From positions 187,183-251,182 of the forward strand of contig LSRX01000288.1 in assembly GCA_001939145.1 (NCBI GenBank): a DNA stretch of 64,000 bases, read 5' to 3'. Position numbers and translations under genes: made by a program. Numbering within the stretch: position 1 is the first letter of the stretch; each line of letters opens with the position of its first letter. This document shows, one piece after another, positions 24,201-36,596 of the stretch. The DNA comes from Symbiodinium microadriaticum (taxonomy: Eukaryota; Sar; Dinophyceae; Suessiales; Symbiodiniaceae). The notes under the pieces were generated by a model that was not told the DNA's origin, did no database searches, and saw nothing but the letters and a program-made list of their open reading frames with translations.

Positions 24201-24932
24201 CCTCTCCATGCATGGCATGCGATTGTCCAGGTTGTGATGCCGGCGGCTGGGTACAAAAGCCCGACCCAGGTCGGATCCCTTTGTCCGCTTCTTGTTCCCT
24301 GATCATCATGCCTACGACCACCAGCGCCATTATATGTGTCACCATCATCAAGGTCCTCATTTTTTTTTGGGGGGGGGGGGCTGTCTGGAGGGATCTGGTT
24401 CTTAGGCGACTAATGTCTGAGCGGCCCGTGGTGGCAGTGTGAAGAGCCTCGGAACCTGGACTTTACCACAGGTTGCAACTAGGGAACGGCGAACTCATTC
24501 CCCGAATAAGGGCCGAACAGACTGACAGAAGCAAGGAAGCAAGCGAGAGTCGCCCCTATAATGTCTGGGAGAAGAACAGAGAGAAGAGCCAGATACTATT
24601 GAAACCACTTCTCATGATAGTGTCGGCAGCAAGAGCCAGCAAGTGCATGCAAACAAGGGCACCCTTCAATTTTCCGTCACGATCGCCCTAGAAGAGCCCA
24701 AAGCTCCATGCATCAAAGCAACATCGCCAGGACAAGCGCTGGAAGCAGTTGAGCCGAGCGTCGTTGCGGCATGAGCTGTTCCTGCGCAGCTCAGGGCTCG
24801 TCCTTTCAACTCGGACTTCGGGCTTGAGGCTTTCGAGAAACTGGGCTCGAACTTGCTAGGATTTCGAGTCTGGCTTGGAACCACGGGATATGAAGGCTGT
24901 CAGGTCTTTGCCCCAAACTAGGATTTTTTCAG
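23436..24932. other. Stretch with microsatellites
   Basis: CT array at about 24149-24198 and a T9 then G12 run at 24360-24380. A weak + strand stretch (24705-24860) and a 42-nt possible exon at about 24233-24274 lack enough support. Confidence 0.5.
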
Positions 24933-25061
24933 GAGATGTCGAGAAGAATCTTTGCCGCAATAGCCGCTTGCCGCCACATTTCTGGATGGTGGCCAGGCAG
25001 ACTAGCTAAGCTGGGTTTAGGCATGAAGGCGACAAGCCTTCGGGCCAGCACCTGGACATAA
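24933..25061 (+). CDS. Candidate first exon with a transit-peptide-like N-terminus
   Basis: A T-rich tract and AG precede GAG then ATG (24936). The frame reads MSRRIFAAIAACRHISGWWP, then GRLAKLGLGMKATSLRASTW, with stop TAA at 25059-25061. Basic, Ala/Ser-rich and lacking acids, it resembles a mitochondrial presequence. The real exon must end earlier at an unseen donor. The AG three bases before ATG could also be a trans-splice acceptor. Weak call. Confidence 0.25.
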   Translation, partial: EMSRRIFAAIAACRHISGWWPGRLAKLGLGMKATSLRASTWT

Positions 25062-27045
25062 GGCAATGTTGAAGTGTTGTGTTAGAATTACTGAGGCAGC
25101 CTAAGCTCTAGGGACAGGGCAAGCGGATGCACGATGTGGGCCATCTAAACTTCAAGCCCCAAGTCTGAGATCGTAGTGGCCTCGTTCACTCAATTGTTTA
25201 AACTTTAGTCGGGGCCACCTCGAGATCATTGCGCCTATTTGCAGAAAAAGACCGCAAAATTAGCAACTTGCCCAGGTTGCGTTCACTGTGCTGGAGGTAT
25301 AGCTATTGCAGGCAAGATTCCCAACGTGAAGTAGTCTTGACTACTTGATAGTTCTTCAAGTTCTTCTTGTAAGTGTTTCGCCTCGTGGTGACGACCCGAA
25401 CCCGAACTGTAGTGACGAACCGAAAGACCTCGTCTGATTGACTGAGTCTGAGTTGCGAGAGCGTCAGGCAACAAGTCTTAGGGAGAAAAGGTGATCTTTA
25501 GGTTTGGATTTCAGAACTTAAGGTCTCGATGTTTCTAGTGTAGAAGAGGGGGATCGCCCGCGGGAGCAGATTGTCTACCCTTTGCGGCGTCATGTCATGT
25601 ATATATATATATATACATATACACATGTACAACATAACATATGTGTGAATCTATATATATATATATATATATATATCTCTCTCTCTCTCTCTCTCTCTCT
25701 CCTTCCCCCCTCCCTCGCTCGCTCTCTCTGGGACCTGGACAGTGCCAGCTCAGCACTGGCGGTCGTGAGACTCTCGGTCTCAGTATATCCTTAATAGTAT
25801 ATTATACTATAGTTATATTATTGTCATATGATAGTTATATTATAGTTATATTATAGCTATATTATAGTTGTACTCTAGTTATATCCTGATAACATCGACT
25901 TCTGGGCCTCCCGCCGCCAGTCGGTTTCTCGTACTTTCCCTCGGACCGAACACCCCGAAGGCTTCTCAATCCTGCTCTGTTTAGCTCACAGCACCTTGCC
26001 TAAACTCTCCTCGTGGCAAATCTACAAGCCTTGTAGATCCCAGCCCCGGAAACCCTAAGTTTCAAACTCTAAAGCCCGAAAGCCCGAAGCGCTGCGCCAG
26101 CACGAGGTGCAACTCTATGAGTTTGCATGCGAAGGCCTGAACGCCCCCGAGGCCGGATATCATGTCATGTCATGTTATAATCTTTATAATCATATACCTT
26201 ATTGTATCAAGTTGCATTATATCATGTCATATGATAGCATAGTATTTCATATTACATCATTGTACATCAGATCGTGCCATGCTATATCATCAGGTATTAT
26301 TGGTTCTAGAGCTCATCATGCTGCTGGGGACTTTTCTTCGCTGGCCCGAATCCTCCAATTGAGGGGCTTTACCACGGTGGCTTTACGAGCTGTACGACTC
26401 TTGTGTCATCATGCGAAGTTCCTGGGTTGGGAGCATCTAGTGCGAGATTTCTTGTCCCAGAACCCTAAACCCGAACAGCCTTGCCAGCCTGGTGCTAGTG
26501 TGAGAGTCGAAACCCCCTGCCTTGTGCGAGTGTGCGAGTCGAACCCCGAGGAGGAAAAGAGCCTTCAACAAAAAGAAACCCTAAGCCCATTGCCCGCGAA
26601 GGCATGTGACCCTTACTTGAAGAAGCTTGGTGGCATCCGGACGCAGAGAGTCGAAGGCAATCCTACACTCTACTAAACCAAAACAGTGCTTTGTCATTCT
26701 GTTCGGTCAAATTCAACAAATTATGAGTTCTATACCCGTCTCCTCTACACTGTACTGCCACACTATACCATACTATAGTATATTAGACTGCTACACTACA
26801 CTATACTCGACACCTTAACATACCATACTTTGATATCAGGCCTGGATAGCCTCGCCATCTGGTTCTTGAAGTTCTATACAGGTCCTCCCAACAGGAAGTG
26901 TCTCCAACCTTAGCCGGCTTAGCCATGCAAGTGGGGTCCCTGTCTATAAAGCGGAAGCCTCAGACTGGAGCACTTTCAGCCCTCCTGGCAGCAGGCGACG
27001 TAGTTTTGCAGGCCGTCCGTGTGATTGCAAGTCCTTTCTTCTCAG
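25062..27045. other. Stretch without a confident gene
   Basis: TA and CT arrays at about 25597-25700; TATAG-like tracts at 25790-25880, 26155-26290 and 26740-26830; two copies of the dispersed B-box-like motif at about 26484-26550. The 189-codon + ORF (26107-26676) is built largely from these repeats and was not accepted. Confidence 0.55.
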
Positions 27046-27203
27046 GATCGATTTTGACAATTACAAGTTGTTCAAATCGAACGTGGAGCAGAACACGAGG
27101 CATGGGACGACTATCCATCAGGGCAGGAAGCGAGGAGTTCGCCCAGCTTCCTAAAGATTCCCGAGGAAGCAAACTGTATGACTCGTGTCACTTCCCTATA
27201 CAG
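27046..27203 (+). CDS. Candidate exon, frame uncertain
   Basis: An excellent acceptor (CTTTCTTCTCAG then G) and a GTATGC donor enclose 158 nt. Two frames look coding in succession: the first half reads IDFDNYKLFKSNVEQNTRHG, the second half SEEFAQLPKDSRGSKLYDSC in another frame, running cleanly to the donor. This suggests an indel (decay or assembly error) inside a real exon. Family unknown. Confidence 0.35.
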
Positions 27204-27846
27204 GTATGCTATGGTATCTACCCCAAAAAAGGCCTGGACTGTTTGGAGAGCACAGTTTCAATCTAACGCTTCGACGTCTGCACTATTCAGAGTAAGCTAT
27301 CAACTATGCCCTAAACCCTAAACCCTGACATGCACTTTTTTGGCTGGTTTTTGGTGCACATTCTCTGAGGATGCAGGGGTCATCCTTTGCTCCGCGCTTC
27401 GTCGACGCCATTCGCTTCGCCAGCATCACCACAAAACCCTATATTATACTATACTAGATTATATGTATGTTATTTTCGGAGTTATTCAGGTCCTTCTTGT
27501 AGTGCCGTCTGACGTGTCTGAGAGAGTACGGACTGTTACAGCTGGCGATGCGAAGCTTTGAATACGTTCGAAGCTGAAGCTAGCATGCAAGGCAGTAAGA
27601 CAGGGGGCGTTGCATCTATGCGGCCGTCAGGAATCCGGAATGGAGCTTCAAGGCAGGATTTCTGTATGAGATGCCGCAGGCTGAGTGCTCCAGCACAGAC
27701 TGACAGAATTACATGGCCTGGACTTGAGACTGGAATTGGAGTCTGCACAACAGTCGTCGTCGTCGTCGTCGTCGTCAGAGAGGGCCTAGGCATGGTGTGT
27801 TGTCATGCAGAGAGAGAGAGCCGCGAATCCCACTGAAAGACTGCGT

Positions 27847-27873
27847 GCTCAAGTAGCCAGTTCTCAGCTCAAG
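27847..27873 (+). other. Relic spliced-leader-like sequence (two tandem partial units)
   Basis: TGCTCAAG ends at 27853, followed by TAGCCAGTTCTCAGCTCAAG (27854-27873). The second unit matches the ends of the dinoflagellate spliced leader (TAGCCA ... GCTCAAG) with a diverged core. It lies 56 bases upstream of the ATG at 27930. Confidence 0.5.
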
Positions 27874-27929
27874 CAGCCCGTTGCATCTTTGTCAAATCCC
27901 CTTTTCAAGGCGCTGCGCCTTTCCACATC

Positions 27930-29221
27930 ATGTTCCGGTTTGCCATCGCCCTCCTGATCGCCGTGGCCAGGTCTCGGCGAAGTGGTGAGATCGAACTGAC
28001 CCGGGAGCGAGCAGAGTGCCAAGCCGTGGATTCCACCAAGGCGTACTTCGATGGCTTGCGAGACAAGTACCAGATCCAGGAGTGTACGAAGAGGGACGTG
28101 TGCCTGTTGATGCGGCAGCTGGATGCCTACTTCTACACTCGTGCCCGGCAGGGGAAGCTGGTGTCGTACGATTCGCCCCCGCAGAGGAGCTGGGTGTACG
28201 ATGGGCGCTGCGAGAAGAACGCCCGCTCCATCAAGCTGGCTCCCATCACCAAGCTTCCTGCCTGCAAAGCCGCGGTCCGTGCCAAGGGCATTCAGAAGGT
28301 GAAGGTCGTCAACAGCACCACTCTTCCCACGGGCTGCTCCATCAAGACCCAGAGAACTTCCAAAGCTTACCTCAACAAGTTGGAGACGAAAGTGGAAGCG
28401 GGCCTGACCTACGAAGACACCAAGCACTGGTCTCAAACCAACAAGAAAGAGATCGCCCAGTACTGCGAGGTGGATCACTCCTTGAGCGAGGCAGCCGCAT
28501 CCTACTACTCGCCCTACAAGCTAAAGCAGAGCATGAAGGAGACGGGGTTCTTGCAAAGGGAGTTACTATCCAATACTAAGGAAACCACATTATTTACTGT
28601 AGATTCCTATTCTGGTACCTTGAACGAAGTTCCTGAACACGAATCTAGGAGAGGCCGGAGAAGTCGGCAAGCTGTTCCTTCGGCATGATGGCGAACCTGT
28701 CGAAGCTTGAATTGACAGCCAGCCCCTGTGCTGAGATTCTGTCTTTCACGCCCCAGCACACCACCTCCTACGGTGGAGCGGCTGCAGCCCTGAAGGCAGC
28801 AGACAAGCTGCAGGCAGAGGGCAAGGAGGAAGAGGCGGATGACATCCGCACCGAGGTGCAGAATATTCGCAACAAGTTCGTTCTGATTCAGCTCATCACA
28901 ACGGATTGGTGCCCGTCCATTTGGAAGGAGGCCATGAACGAAGCCGGATATGGCAGCACATGCTCCGCACCACGTTTCCCCAGCTGGGCTCAAAATGACT
29001 TCGACCACGATTTCGGAATCGGGGAGTTTGCAGCGAGGGCGGAGTACCTGGTACGGGGCATCGGCGGCGAGACGAAGGAGGCACTCATGGAGTCACGCAC
29101 CCCGAAGATGGGCCTTGCAGAGGGCACTTGCGAAGGCATCTCGGATGTGGTCTTGGACGATATCCTGGACGATGTCTCGGACGAAACCCCGCCCGACTTC
29201 TTCGCACAGGCCACTGTCTAG
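27930..29221 (+). CDS. Secreted cysteine-rich protein of unknown function
   Basis: Best model: exons 27930-28546 and 28654-29221 with a 107-bp intron (GT donor at 28547, AG then G acceptor). The junction restores frame and gives 394 residues. The N-terminus MFRFAIALLIAVA followed by RSRR looks like a short signal peptide. The chain has 12 cysteines (7 before, 5 after the intron), consistent with disulphides in a secreted or vacuolar protein. Middle: CTKRDVCLLMRQLDAYFYTR and a Lys/Tyr-rich segment. C-terminal part: a helical KAADKLQAEGKEEEADDIRT, then LITTDWCPSIWKEAMNEAGY, then an acidic tail (LDDILDDVSDETPP). Without splicing, two overlapping ORFs (27930-28688 and 28685-29221) would result. 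Codon use is GC3-rich throughout, and no family was recognised. Spliced-leader-like relics upstream suggest retroposition. The stretch after 29221 looks like 3' UTR. Confidence 0.75.
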
Positions 29222-32200
29222 GCCGGCAAGCCGTCGCCTTTCACTCGTCTGCAGAGTCGGCGCTTCCGCAGACGCTTCAGCACGGCCAAGGGGGTGTTTG
29301 CAACAGGCCGCTTCGTCACTTGAGTGCTGGACAGCTCGTATCAGAAGCCTTAGCTTTTCTGCAGCACAGGACGCAGTTGCCACAAAAGAAAACCGTTACC
29401 AGTTGCTGCTGCCACCAGCCGGATGTGCCAGCTTCATGAAGCCAAGCTGTCCTCTTGCTAAGACCGTACCTGGAGAAGCTCAAGAACCGATCGCTCCGGA
29501 TACAATGCTTCAACAGGCCCGGTTGGCGAGTTTGAAGGGTCGGTCGATCCGCTTGGCCCCTGTGCTGAAGTCCCTGCACCCTAAAAGCCTAAGCCCCAGT
29601 CTCTGCTTGTCCGAGAGTGAGTACTGAAACCCCAGAGACCGTGCTTTGTCACACCGACCCGCACCTGCGAACCTCGCCTGGCATGTCCGAGTTGTGAGAG
29701 CTTAAGCCCCTGAACCCTATCCCACGTGCCGAGTGCAGTGTTAACGACTCGTCGAACCAGCATCGCTACAGACCTTGCCAGGCTTGTCCGAGTGTGAATG
29801 TCAAAAAATAACCCTGAATCCTAAACGAGTGAGATTTTGGGAATGTGCAGCCAGGATCAACTCCCAGAACCTCGGGGAGGTGCACGGATGGGTGGGGAGG
29901 GAGGCAATAATAGGGGTCGGAAGTCTTAGCAGTGGAATCCCCCTTCCAGTCCCTGATACAAGTCGAGTATAAGCCCCTGTTCATTGAGGCCCCTTGTTTT
30001 GAGTTTTACGGATCTTCATGACTTACAGGAGATTGCTTTGACCCAGGGCCGATTTGGTCAGATACACGCCACGCATCTGAAAGTGCCCTTTTTAACCGGG
30101 TTGCACAACCCTAAGTGAGAAAAGGAGCCTTCCATAGCCCACCCCCCTTAAAACAAAATATTGGTCAGGTTACTGCTGAGAAGCGAAATCTTGTTAGTCA
30201 TGCTATCACTGACTACTTACCTCATGATCGGCCGAATCAGCAGAGCGATTCCAACCGCCCACATGGAGTTTTCTCTGGGCCTGTGGCAGGCCGCCCTAGA
30301 TCTCCATACCATTGCCTGTGGTCAGCTTCTCAGAGGAACTGATGCTTCGGCCTAGTGAAATGCACGGCTTTTCGGGGGCTCTGAAGAGAAGAGGACGCAA
30401 GCTCTGCAGACCTAAGCTCTAAACTCGCAAACGCTTGAAGAGTCGATACCATCCCGGAGGTCCGTCCCACATCAGACTCAGCTTATCCGGCAGCGCAGCG
30501 GAGGCCCGGGGGCGCGATAAGAACGCCTGGGCTTCAGACTTGCGCGTTTTACTGGCAAACCTCCAATGCCCCAGTCTTGCATGCCTTCTTCTGCTCGAGG
30601 TTGCGACTCTGCCCCCTGAAACCCTGCACCCATGCCTGATATCTGCAGTCGAGTTCTTGAGACCAGTTGCTGGAATCCGTGCCTGCTTCGAGCGAGTGTG
30701 CGAGTCGAAGCCCATGGCAGGATCGAGGTGTGCTTCGATTTTGTTGCGTGGCGTCCTTGGCCACAGTCGGCCTCTTTTGTTATTCTTCTTGCTATTATAA
30801 CTATTATGATTATTACTTTTCCATGCTTACCATTATTACCATTGTTTCCATAACTGTTGCCATTACGAATATTATTACAATGATGACAATAGCAATGTTT
30901 AGTATCACTGTTGTTCATGTATCACAATACCCAGTAACACGAATAACAAAAGTTATGTTCTTACTATGGTTATTATAACTGCAGTTATCATCCAAAAGAA
31001 AGGCCCAGCTTGTTTGCTTCGCAGCTTGCAGAACCCCTTTTTGGGGCCAGCTGTCATTCTGCATAGGTAGCGCTGTGCAGCAACAAGTTTGTGCTGAAGT
31101 TTAGCTGAGATTGCCGTGAAGAAGAAAAGTGTTCGAAGTGGATTGACTTCCTCCGTCAGATACTGGCTACATCCGATCCCAGCGCCTGGCCACGCACCTG
31201 AGTCACTGAGGTGATGAAGATGATTGCTCCAGACTTCACGATCATCTGCCAGGCCATGCCCTAAGCCATAACCGTACACCCTGAAGCATCTGTGCAGCCT
31301 AAAGGCCTCCCCCTGTAGAGGCATAGGGATGCCCAGCGGAGGAGGACTTGACTAGAATTGTTTTTCGGCGAAGAGAAGCACAGCACAAGGATATAGGATT
31401 ACGAACTTACTAATCATTCGTTCAGACCCCAATCAATTGTCATCTTCGGATTCGGGGTTGGTTGGACCTGCAAGTCGGCTTGCTGAGCATCCCATTGTCG
31501 GTGTGCAGTTCTGCGGATCCCCAGGCTGCCAGGTCGTAATGCTTGGGCTTTTTTCTAAGGCAAGGGCTGGGCCGTGGTCCAGGGTCTGATTTTACGTCGG
31601 GGACTTGAAGGAGCTTGTTCTGATGATCTTTAGGGAGAGACTCCAGGGCCCATGTCCTGAACCTTCAGTATGAGGCCTCATTAACCCTAAACCCGAAGTA
31701 GGGGCCCTAAGCCCGAACTGACCCGAATACCTAAAGAGCCAGGATCTGCAGCTGACGATGCTCGGATGCCCGGCCTCCGCGAGGCTCCGGCATCAACATC
31801 ACTACCGTCGTCATCATCATCAGCTGCTGTCAAAACAGCATCGTCCATGGCCCACTACTAATTATGGCCAGAACATTTTCTTGAAGTGTTTATCTGCTAT
31901 GCACATCGCCTCAGCATCACCATCATCATTGCAGTGATTGGGGCCGTCACCATCTTCTTTCTCACCGCGCCTTGGATATTCACGGCTCAGCCATGAGGAA
32001 GATGATGAGCAACTGACGGCCAACTAGCGTCTCCATGGATCTTACTTCTCACCGGTGGTGGGTCACTGTTGCGCTTTCGCTGAACTGTCCGTGACCTGCT
32101 ACAGTGCTACAGGTAATTGCTTCTTTCTGATGGCTGCATGTTTAGCTTCGCTTCGCTTACGTGCGCGTATCAACCTGAGTGCCGCTTGAATTCGGAGGAA

Positions 32201-33475
32201 CACGAACCTTAAGTCAGGATTTTACGCCCCAGCTACAATTATGTCAGCTAGACTGTTCACCGTTGAATAAAGGAAACCGGGGTTCCTGCTATACATGCAC
32301 GAACATCAATGTGTTTTGAACCCCCCAGATCGTGATATAACAGAACCCCCAGGCACATTCGGTTAGGGGGCGGTCACATTGTAGCTGCTGGCAGGCTGCA
32401 GCACCACCGCCACGACCACCACCAGCACCACCCCCATCACATTCCCGCAACCACCTAAAGGACAGAAAGAAGGAAATCCCGCCGTCAGCTCGCTTCTGCG
32501 CCAGCATGCTGATCAACTGCAGCCTCTTTGAAGCGGAGCATCGCACAGTGCAAGTCCCACACAGCAGGGGGCCCGGACCGAGCTTCCTGGCGGAGAGCAT
32601 ACTTTCAGCTTCTTTTTGCAATGTATGTGGACGTTATGTTGAGCATTGCAATGAGTGACCAGCTGCGTTTGGAGCTGTAGGCTCAGGAAGGCGACTGGAG
32701 GATGATTGGTGGTCAAGGGTAGTGAATCCCCTCTGAAGCCCCTGTCGCCTGCCAACACCTCTACCTGACAGGCATCCCGACTAACAGTAGCATGGCAGAC
32801 GGGAAAGAGGTTTCAACAAAAAGACCGAGTTTCCTGCGGAGAATTCCGCCCGCTTTTGGAATTCCGGCACTCTTGCTGTGTTGGCACCTTACCTGCACTT
32901 TAATTAGGGTAGACTTTGCAAGCCTGCCCATGCGTCGCATGGAGCTTGTGGCCCGAATAAAAAACAAGTGCATACGTGCATACATGCATGCGCAAGCAAA
33001 CACCCCCCCACACACTCCTGCATATATAATACATGTTAATATAATGTCATGTAATATAATATAATATAACATAACATACTAAAATGTAATATAACATAAT
33101 GTAACATAATATGATATAACAAAACATAACATAATTTAGTATAACATAATATAACGTAATATACTATAATAGAGTATAAAACAATATAGTAACATGAATA
33201 TATGTGGATATATATATATATATATACATACATACCTACATACAGGCACATATGTGTATATCAACATATGTCTATATTATATATCTCTCTATGTGCATAG
33301 ATCCATTTCTTTTCCGAATTGTTTCTTCTTTCGCATGCACATGTACATCTCCACATGTGTGTATATATATATATGTATATATGTCCACAGATGGATTTGT
33401 TAGCTTATGATGTCATCACCTGTTTTTCTATACACACGGTATGTCCGCGACGATAGAAGTGCTCGAGGCCGTGAG
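29222..33475. other. Long stretch without a confident gene
   Basis: Contains several copies of the dispersed GTGNGAGTCGAAACCC-type motif (about 29660, 29770, 30690), ATTATTAC-rich sequence (30780-30990), the second copy of the 95-bp repeat (32725-32817), and AT-rich ATAACATAAT words at 33020-33190. A possible membrane-spanning exon at about 30170-30300 (+) has one good border only. Confidence 0.5.
32725..32817. repeat. Dispersed repeat, copy 2
   Basis: Partner of 5461-5557, in the same orientation, with matching order of core words and about 15-20% visible differences. Confidence 0.75.
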
Positions 33476-34238
33476 GGTCACTGGTCGGGGCCCTTCGCCC
33501 TGTCCCTGGAGACCAGCCTCGCAGATGTGCTGAAGGCTCGAGGTACGAACAATCGGGTTACATTATTTTATACTTATATTTTTATATCTTTATATTGTTA
33601 TATACTTATATTACTAAATACTTATATTATTATATACTTATATTGTTATATACTTATATCGGGACTATATAAAGGGAAGACATCAACTGTCCGGCAAAGG
33701 CTTTAGGACTAGGGGCTCGGGCTTGTGATGGGGGTTGTGCAGCATTCACGTGTTGGAGAGGATGATATTGTGGCTGCCCGGTTTTGGTTTTTACTCGTTG
33801 TGGTTTGGAAGTTCTGGTGTATGGGGGGGCCAGCATCAAAGGGCGACAGGTACTATTTACTCTTCGTGATTGAAGCAAGCAGATCGGCGATCCCGCAGGC
33901 TCCAATACCCTATATTTGATTCAGGATTGTTAAATAAGTTGCAGAAGTGTTTCTTGCAGAGATTCCGGATGCTATCCGAATTAAGTGCCGGCTTTCGCTA
34001 GGTTGACAGTCCAGCCCGGGCTTCTGGAAATGCATGGGTCGAGTTTTGCAGTCAATGGGGCTCCAAAAATCTCCAGCCCTGAAGCCATCCGACGAACTGG
34101 GAGCACACAGCCCCAAGATTTTTGTATTGTCCTCACCTGAAGGGCATGCGTGCTTGCGCCTTGCAGACCCCATTGGAGCACCTTAGCTTCGTGGTTCTGG
34201 ACGAGACCAGCGTCCGCCAGGGGGAGGTGCGTTTAGGG

Positions 34239-34270
<32 letters not shown>

Positions 34271-36564
34271 CTGTCTATATATACATAATATTTATGTATA
34301 TGTATGTCCATATATACACATGTATATATATATATATGTATATGGACATACATACAAGTAAATAAGTATATAGAAATATAGATAGATGCATACTGCTGCC
34401 GTGTCTGCCGACGGCCACCCCACACAATCAATTGAGGCGCTTTCGGTTCCAACCCTGTGCCCGACTCTCCCCAAACTCCACACGCATAGTTAAGAAGCCC
34501 CGCATCTGCGAGAGTCTGAACCCTTGAGTCATTGAGGGTTCATAATACAACTTCCTGACGTGTGACAGCAGCATGTGAGTTCGCCGGAATGTCGACTAAC
34601 ACGCTGCCAAGTGACTCGCTCAGCAATGCAGGAGGCAACCACATCCGATTGACCGCTAATACATACACTATATTATATTGTACCGTATTATTATTAGTAT
34701 TACATATATATATATATATATTTATATTTATATTTATTACACTGTATATTATATATATTATATTACAATATATCATATCATTTTAGGTCATATTATAGTA
34801 TCTCATATCATATCTTATTAGATTCTGTTAAATTATATCATATCATATCATATTAGTTTATATCATGTCATATCGTTTTATATTATGTTGTTTTATGTTT
34901 TACATTATATTGCACTATATTACATTATATCACATTATATTACATCATATTACCTTATATTACATTGTACTACATTATGTTACATTATATTGCTTTATGC
35001 TACATTATATTATGTTATATTATATTATATTATATTATATTATATTATATTATATTACATTAGATTATATTATATTACATAAGCCAATGTACTGTAATGC
35101 AGTACACTATACTCGCAGATGTGTGTGTACATGTACAATGTATGTATATGCAAAATAGTGCTACCGGAACCCTGCTTGGGAGGCGATCTTGGAGTTCCGC
35201 AAGGCCTTCTGCCCGCGGCCAGACACCCGAGTGCCTTTCAAGGCCCGGTGGGGCCTCCAGCATTTCCAGGTTCCAGGGATTTTAGGTGTAGGGCTTGGGG
35301 GGTTTCGGGTTTTGGCGCAAGTCCAGATGCCAGAAACGGACCATCTGAGTTATCCGAGGAGAGTAGGGTTTAGGATTTTGTGAGTTGAAGTCGCAGAACT
35401 CCAGTGTCAAAAGGACTTCGAGTTTTGGCTCAGAGGGTTTGGGGGTTCGTGGTGGATGGGGCGTAGACCTTTGAGATGACGGCTGCAATCAGCTTTGCTG
35501 TGTGTCTGTCAGAAAAGAGATGAGGGCTGGGACTGAAAGCTCCTGGCCCCATGTGGCGTCATGAGGCTTCGCAGCATCGGGAAAGCTACAACAGGGGGCA
35601 TGTATTGTGAATGTTGTTGTTCTTGCGGCCGGGCCGGCTGTTGTGCAATTTTGCATCTTGAGTCTGATAGCGGTTTATGTTTCACCACACAGACGACGTT
35701 GACCTTTACATAATTGTCTCTAAAATGCATCCAACCGCCTCTGAACGCTCCAGCCCATCCCTCCGCTCCCTGCAGGTGCCGGTCACCTTCACATGCACGG
35801 AAGGTGCTAGTGACTGGGCACAGGCTCAGACAGTGCCGCCACTGGTGTAGATTTACTCCTGTTGGGATGCATGCTTGGATCTGTCCTCTGCCAGGGTGAG
35901 CCGATTGGCGCGGTGGGCGAACTGGAAGGAGCGCCCGTGAGGGAGAAACTGGCCACTTCTGCCAGTATAGGTAGCTGCAAAACATGAGAGTCTCGCAAAA
36001 CGAAGCAGGAGCGCTGATCTACCGCAACCTACCCGCCCGGTTCTCGGCATGTACTGCACCGGCCTTTGAAGCAGCAGCAAACCTGTCACCAAGCAAGCCT
36101 GTTAGAGGTAAGTAGTCAGTATAATCTCCCCAGTCTAACTAAAGATGAGACAGCGGAAGCCGAATTGGTCTGATCGTCGGCTCGCTGCACAAGGCCGGAT
36201 GAGTTAGTCTTGGCACGAGCTGGTACACTGGTACCCTACTGTATTCATCATAAGCAAGTAAAGCTGCTGTACATATAGTCTTTCAGCACGAACCACAAAG
36301 GGAGAGAAAAGGAACTAAAGAATCCAAGAGCCCAGCCCATACTATCGTGCTTCATCGCATGTGCAGGCTTACGCGCAAATGTTTGGAGGACTATGCGTGG
36401 ACGGTCAGGCCTGCTGTCTAGAGTTCGGCCTTTGTTGGGCTGCAGTCTTGATGTACATGCTAGCTTTGTGTCACCAGCCTGCCAAAGCCGCGCTTATTTA
36501 TCGATCGTCACCGGTTGATTGGTTAAACCCTAAACCCCTAAGCCCTAAACCCGCAACTTTTTAG
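33476..36564 (+). CDS. Unrecognised multi-exon protein gene
   Basis: Five exon candidates on one strand. 33476-33542: GHWSGPFALSLETSLADVLK, GT donor (GTACGA). 34167-34226: TPLEHLSFVVLDETSVRQGE, GTGCGT donor, 20 codons, phase 0 to 0. 35159-35269: CYRNPAWEAILEFRKAFCPR on to RWGLQHFQ, 37 codons, phase 0 to 0. 35975-36107: QNMRVSQNEAGALIYRNLPA on to SPSKPVRG, GTAAGT donor. 36367-36564: AYAQMFGGLCVDGQACC then a hydrophobic helix (CWAAVLMYMLALC). The middle three join in phase. At least one exon is missing between the first two and one before the last. GHWSGPF faintly recalls the W-S-x-P-F of VPS13-type domains, but this is not enough to name it. Introns contain TATAG and TATT tracts and microsatellites (34240-34400, 34660-35090). 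Start and end are not established. Confidence 0.5.
34240..34400. repeat. TATG/TA microsatellite
   Basis: GTATGTAT array followed by TA-rich repeats, inside a probable intron of the 33.5-36.5 kb gene. Confidence 0.85.
34660..35090. repeat. TTATATTACA-type AT-rich tract
   Basis: Irregular ATTATATTACATTATATC units culminating in a clean TATAT array near 35010-35060. Probably intronic. Confidence 0.85.
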
Positions 36565-36570
36565 CTCAAG
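36551..36570 (+). other. Relic spliced-leader-like sequence
   Basis: CCGCAACTTTTTAGCTCAAG sits 26 bases before ATG 36597. It matches the dinoflagellate spliced leader at CCG, the T-run and GCTCAAG, with a few substitutions and one gap. It is directly preceded by CCCTAAACCC words. As genomic DNA in front of a start codon, it is expected only if a trans-spliced mRNA was copied back into the genome. Confidence 0.5.
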
Positions 36571-36596
36571 CATCAGAGACCCTCCCTCCGAGTCCA

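Noticed and set aside
26107..26676. 189-codon + strand ORF
   Set aside because: Made largely of a TATG/CATG tract plus two copies of the dispersed B-box-like motif.
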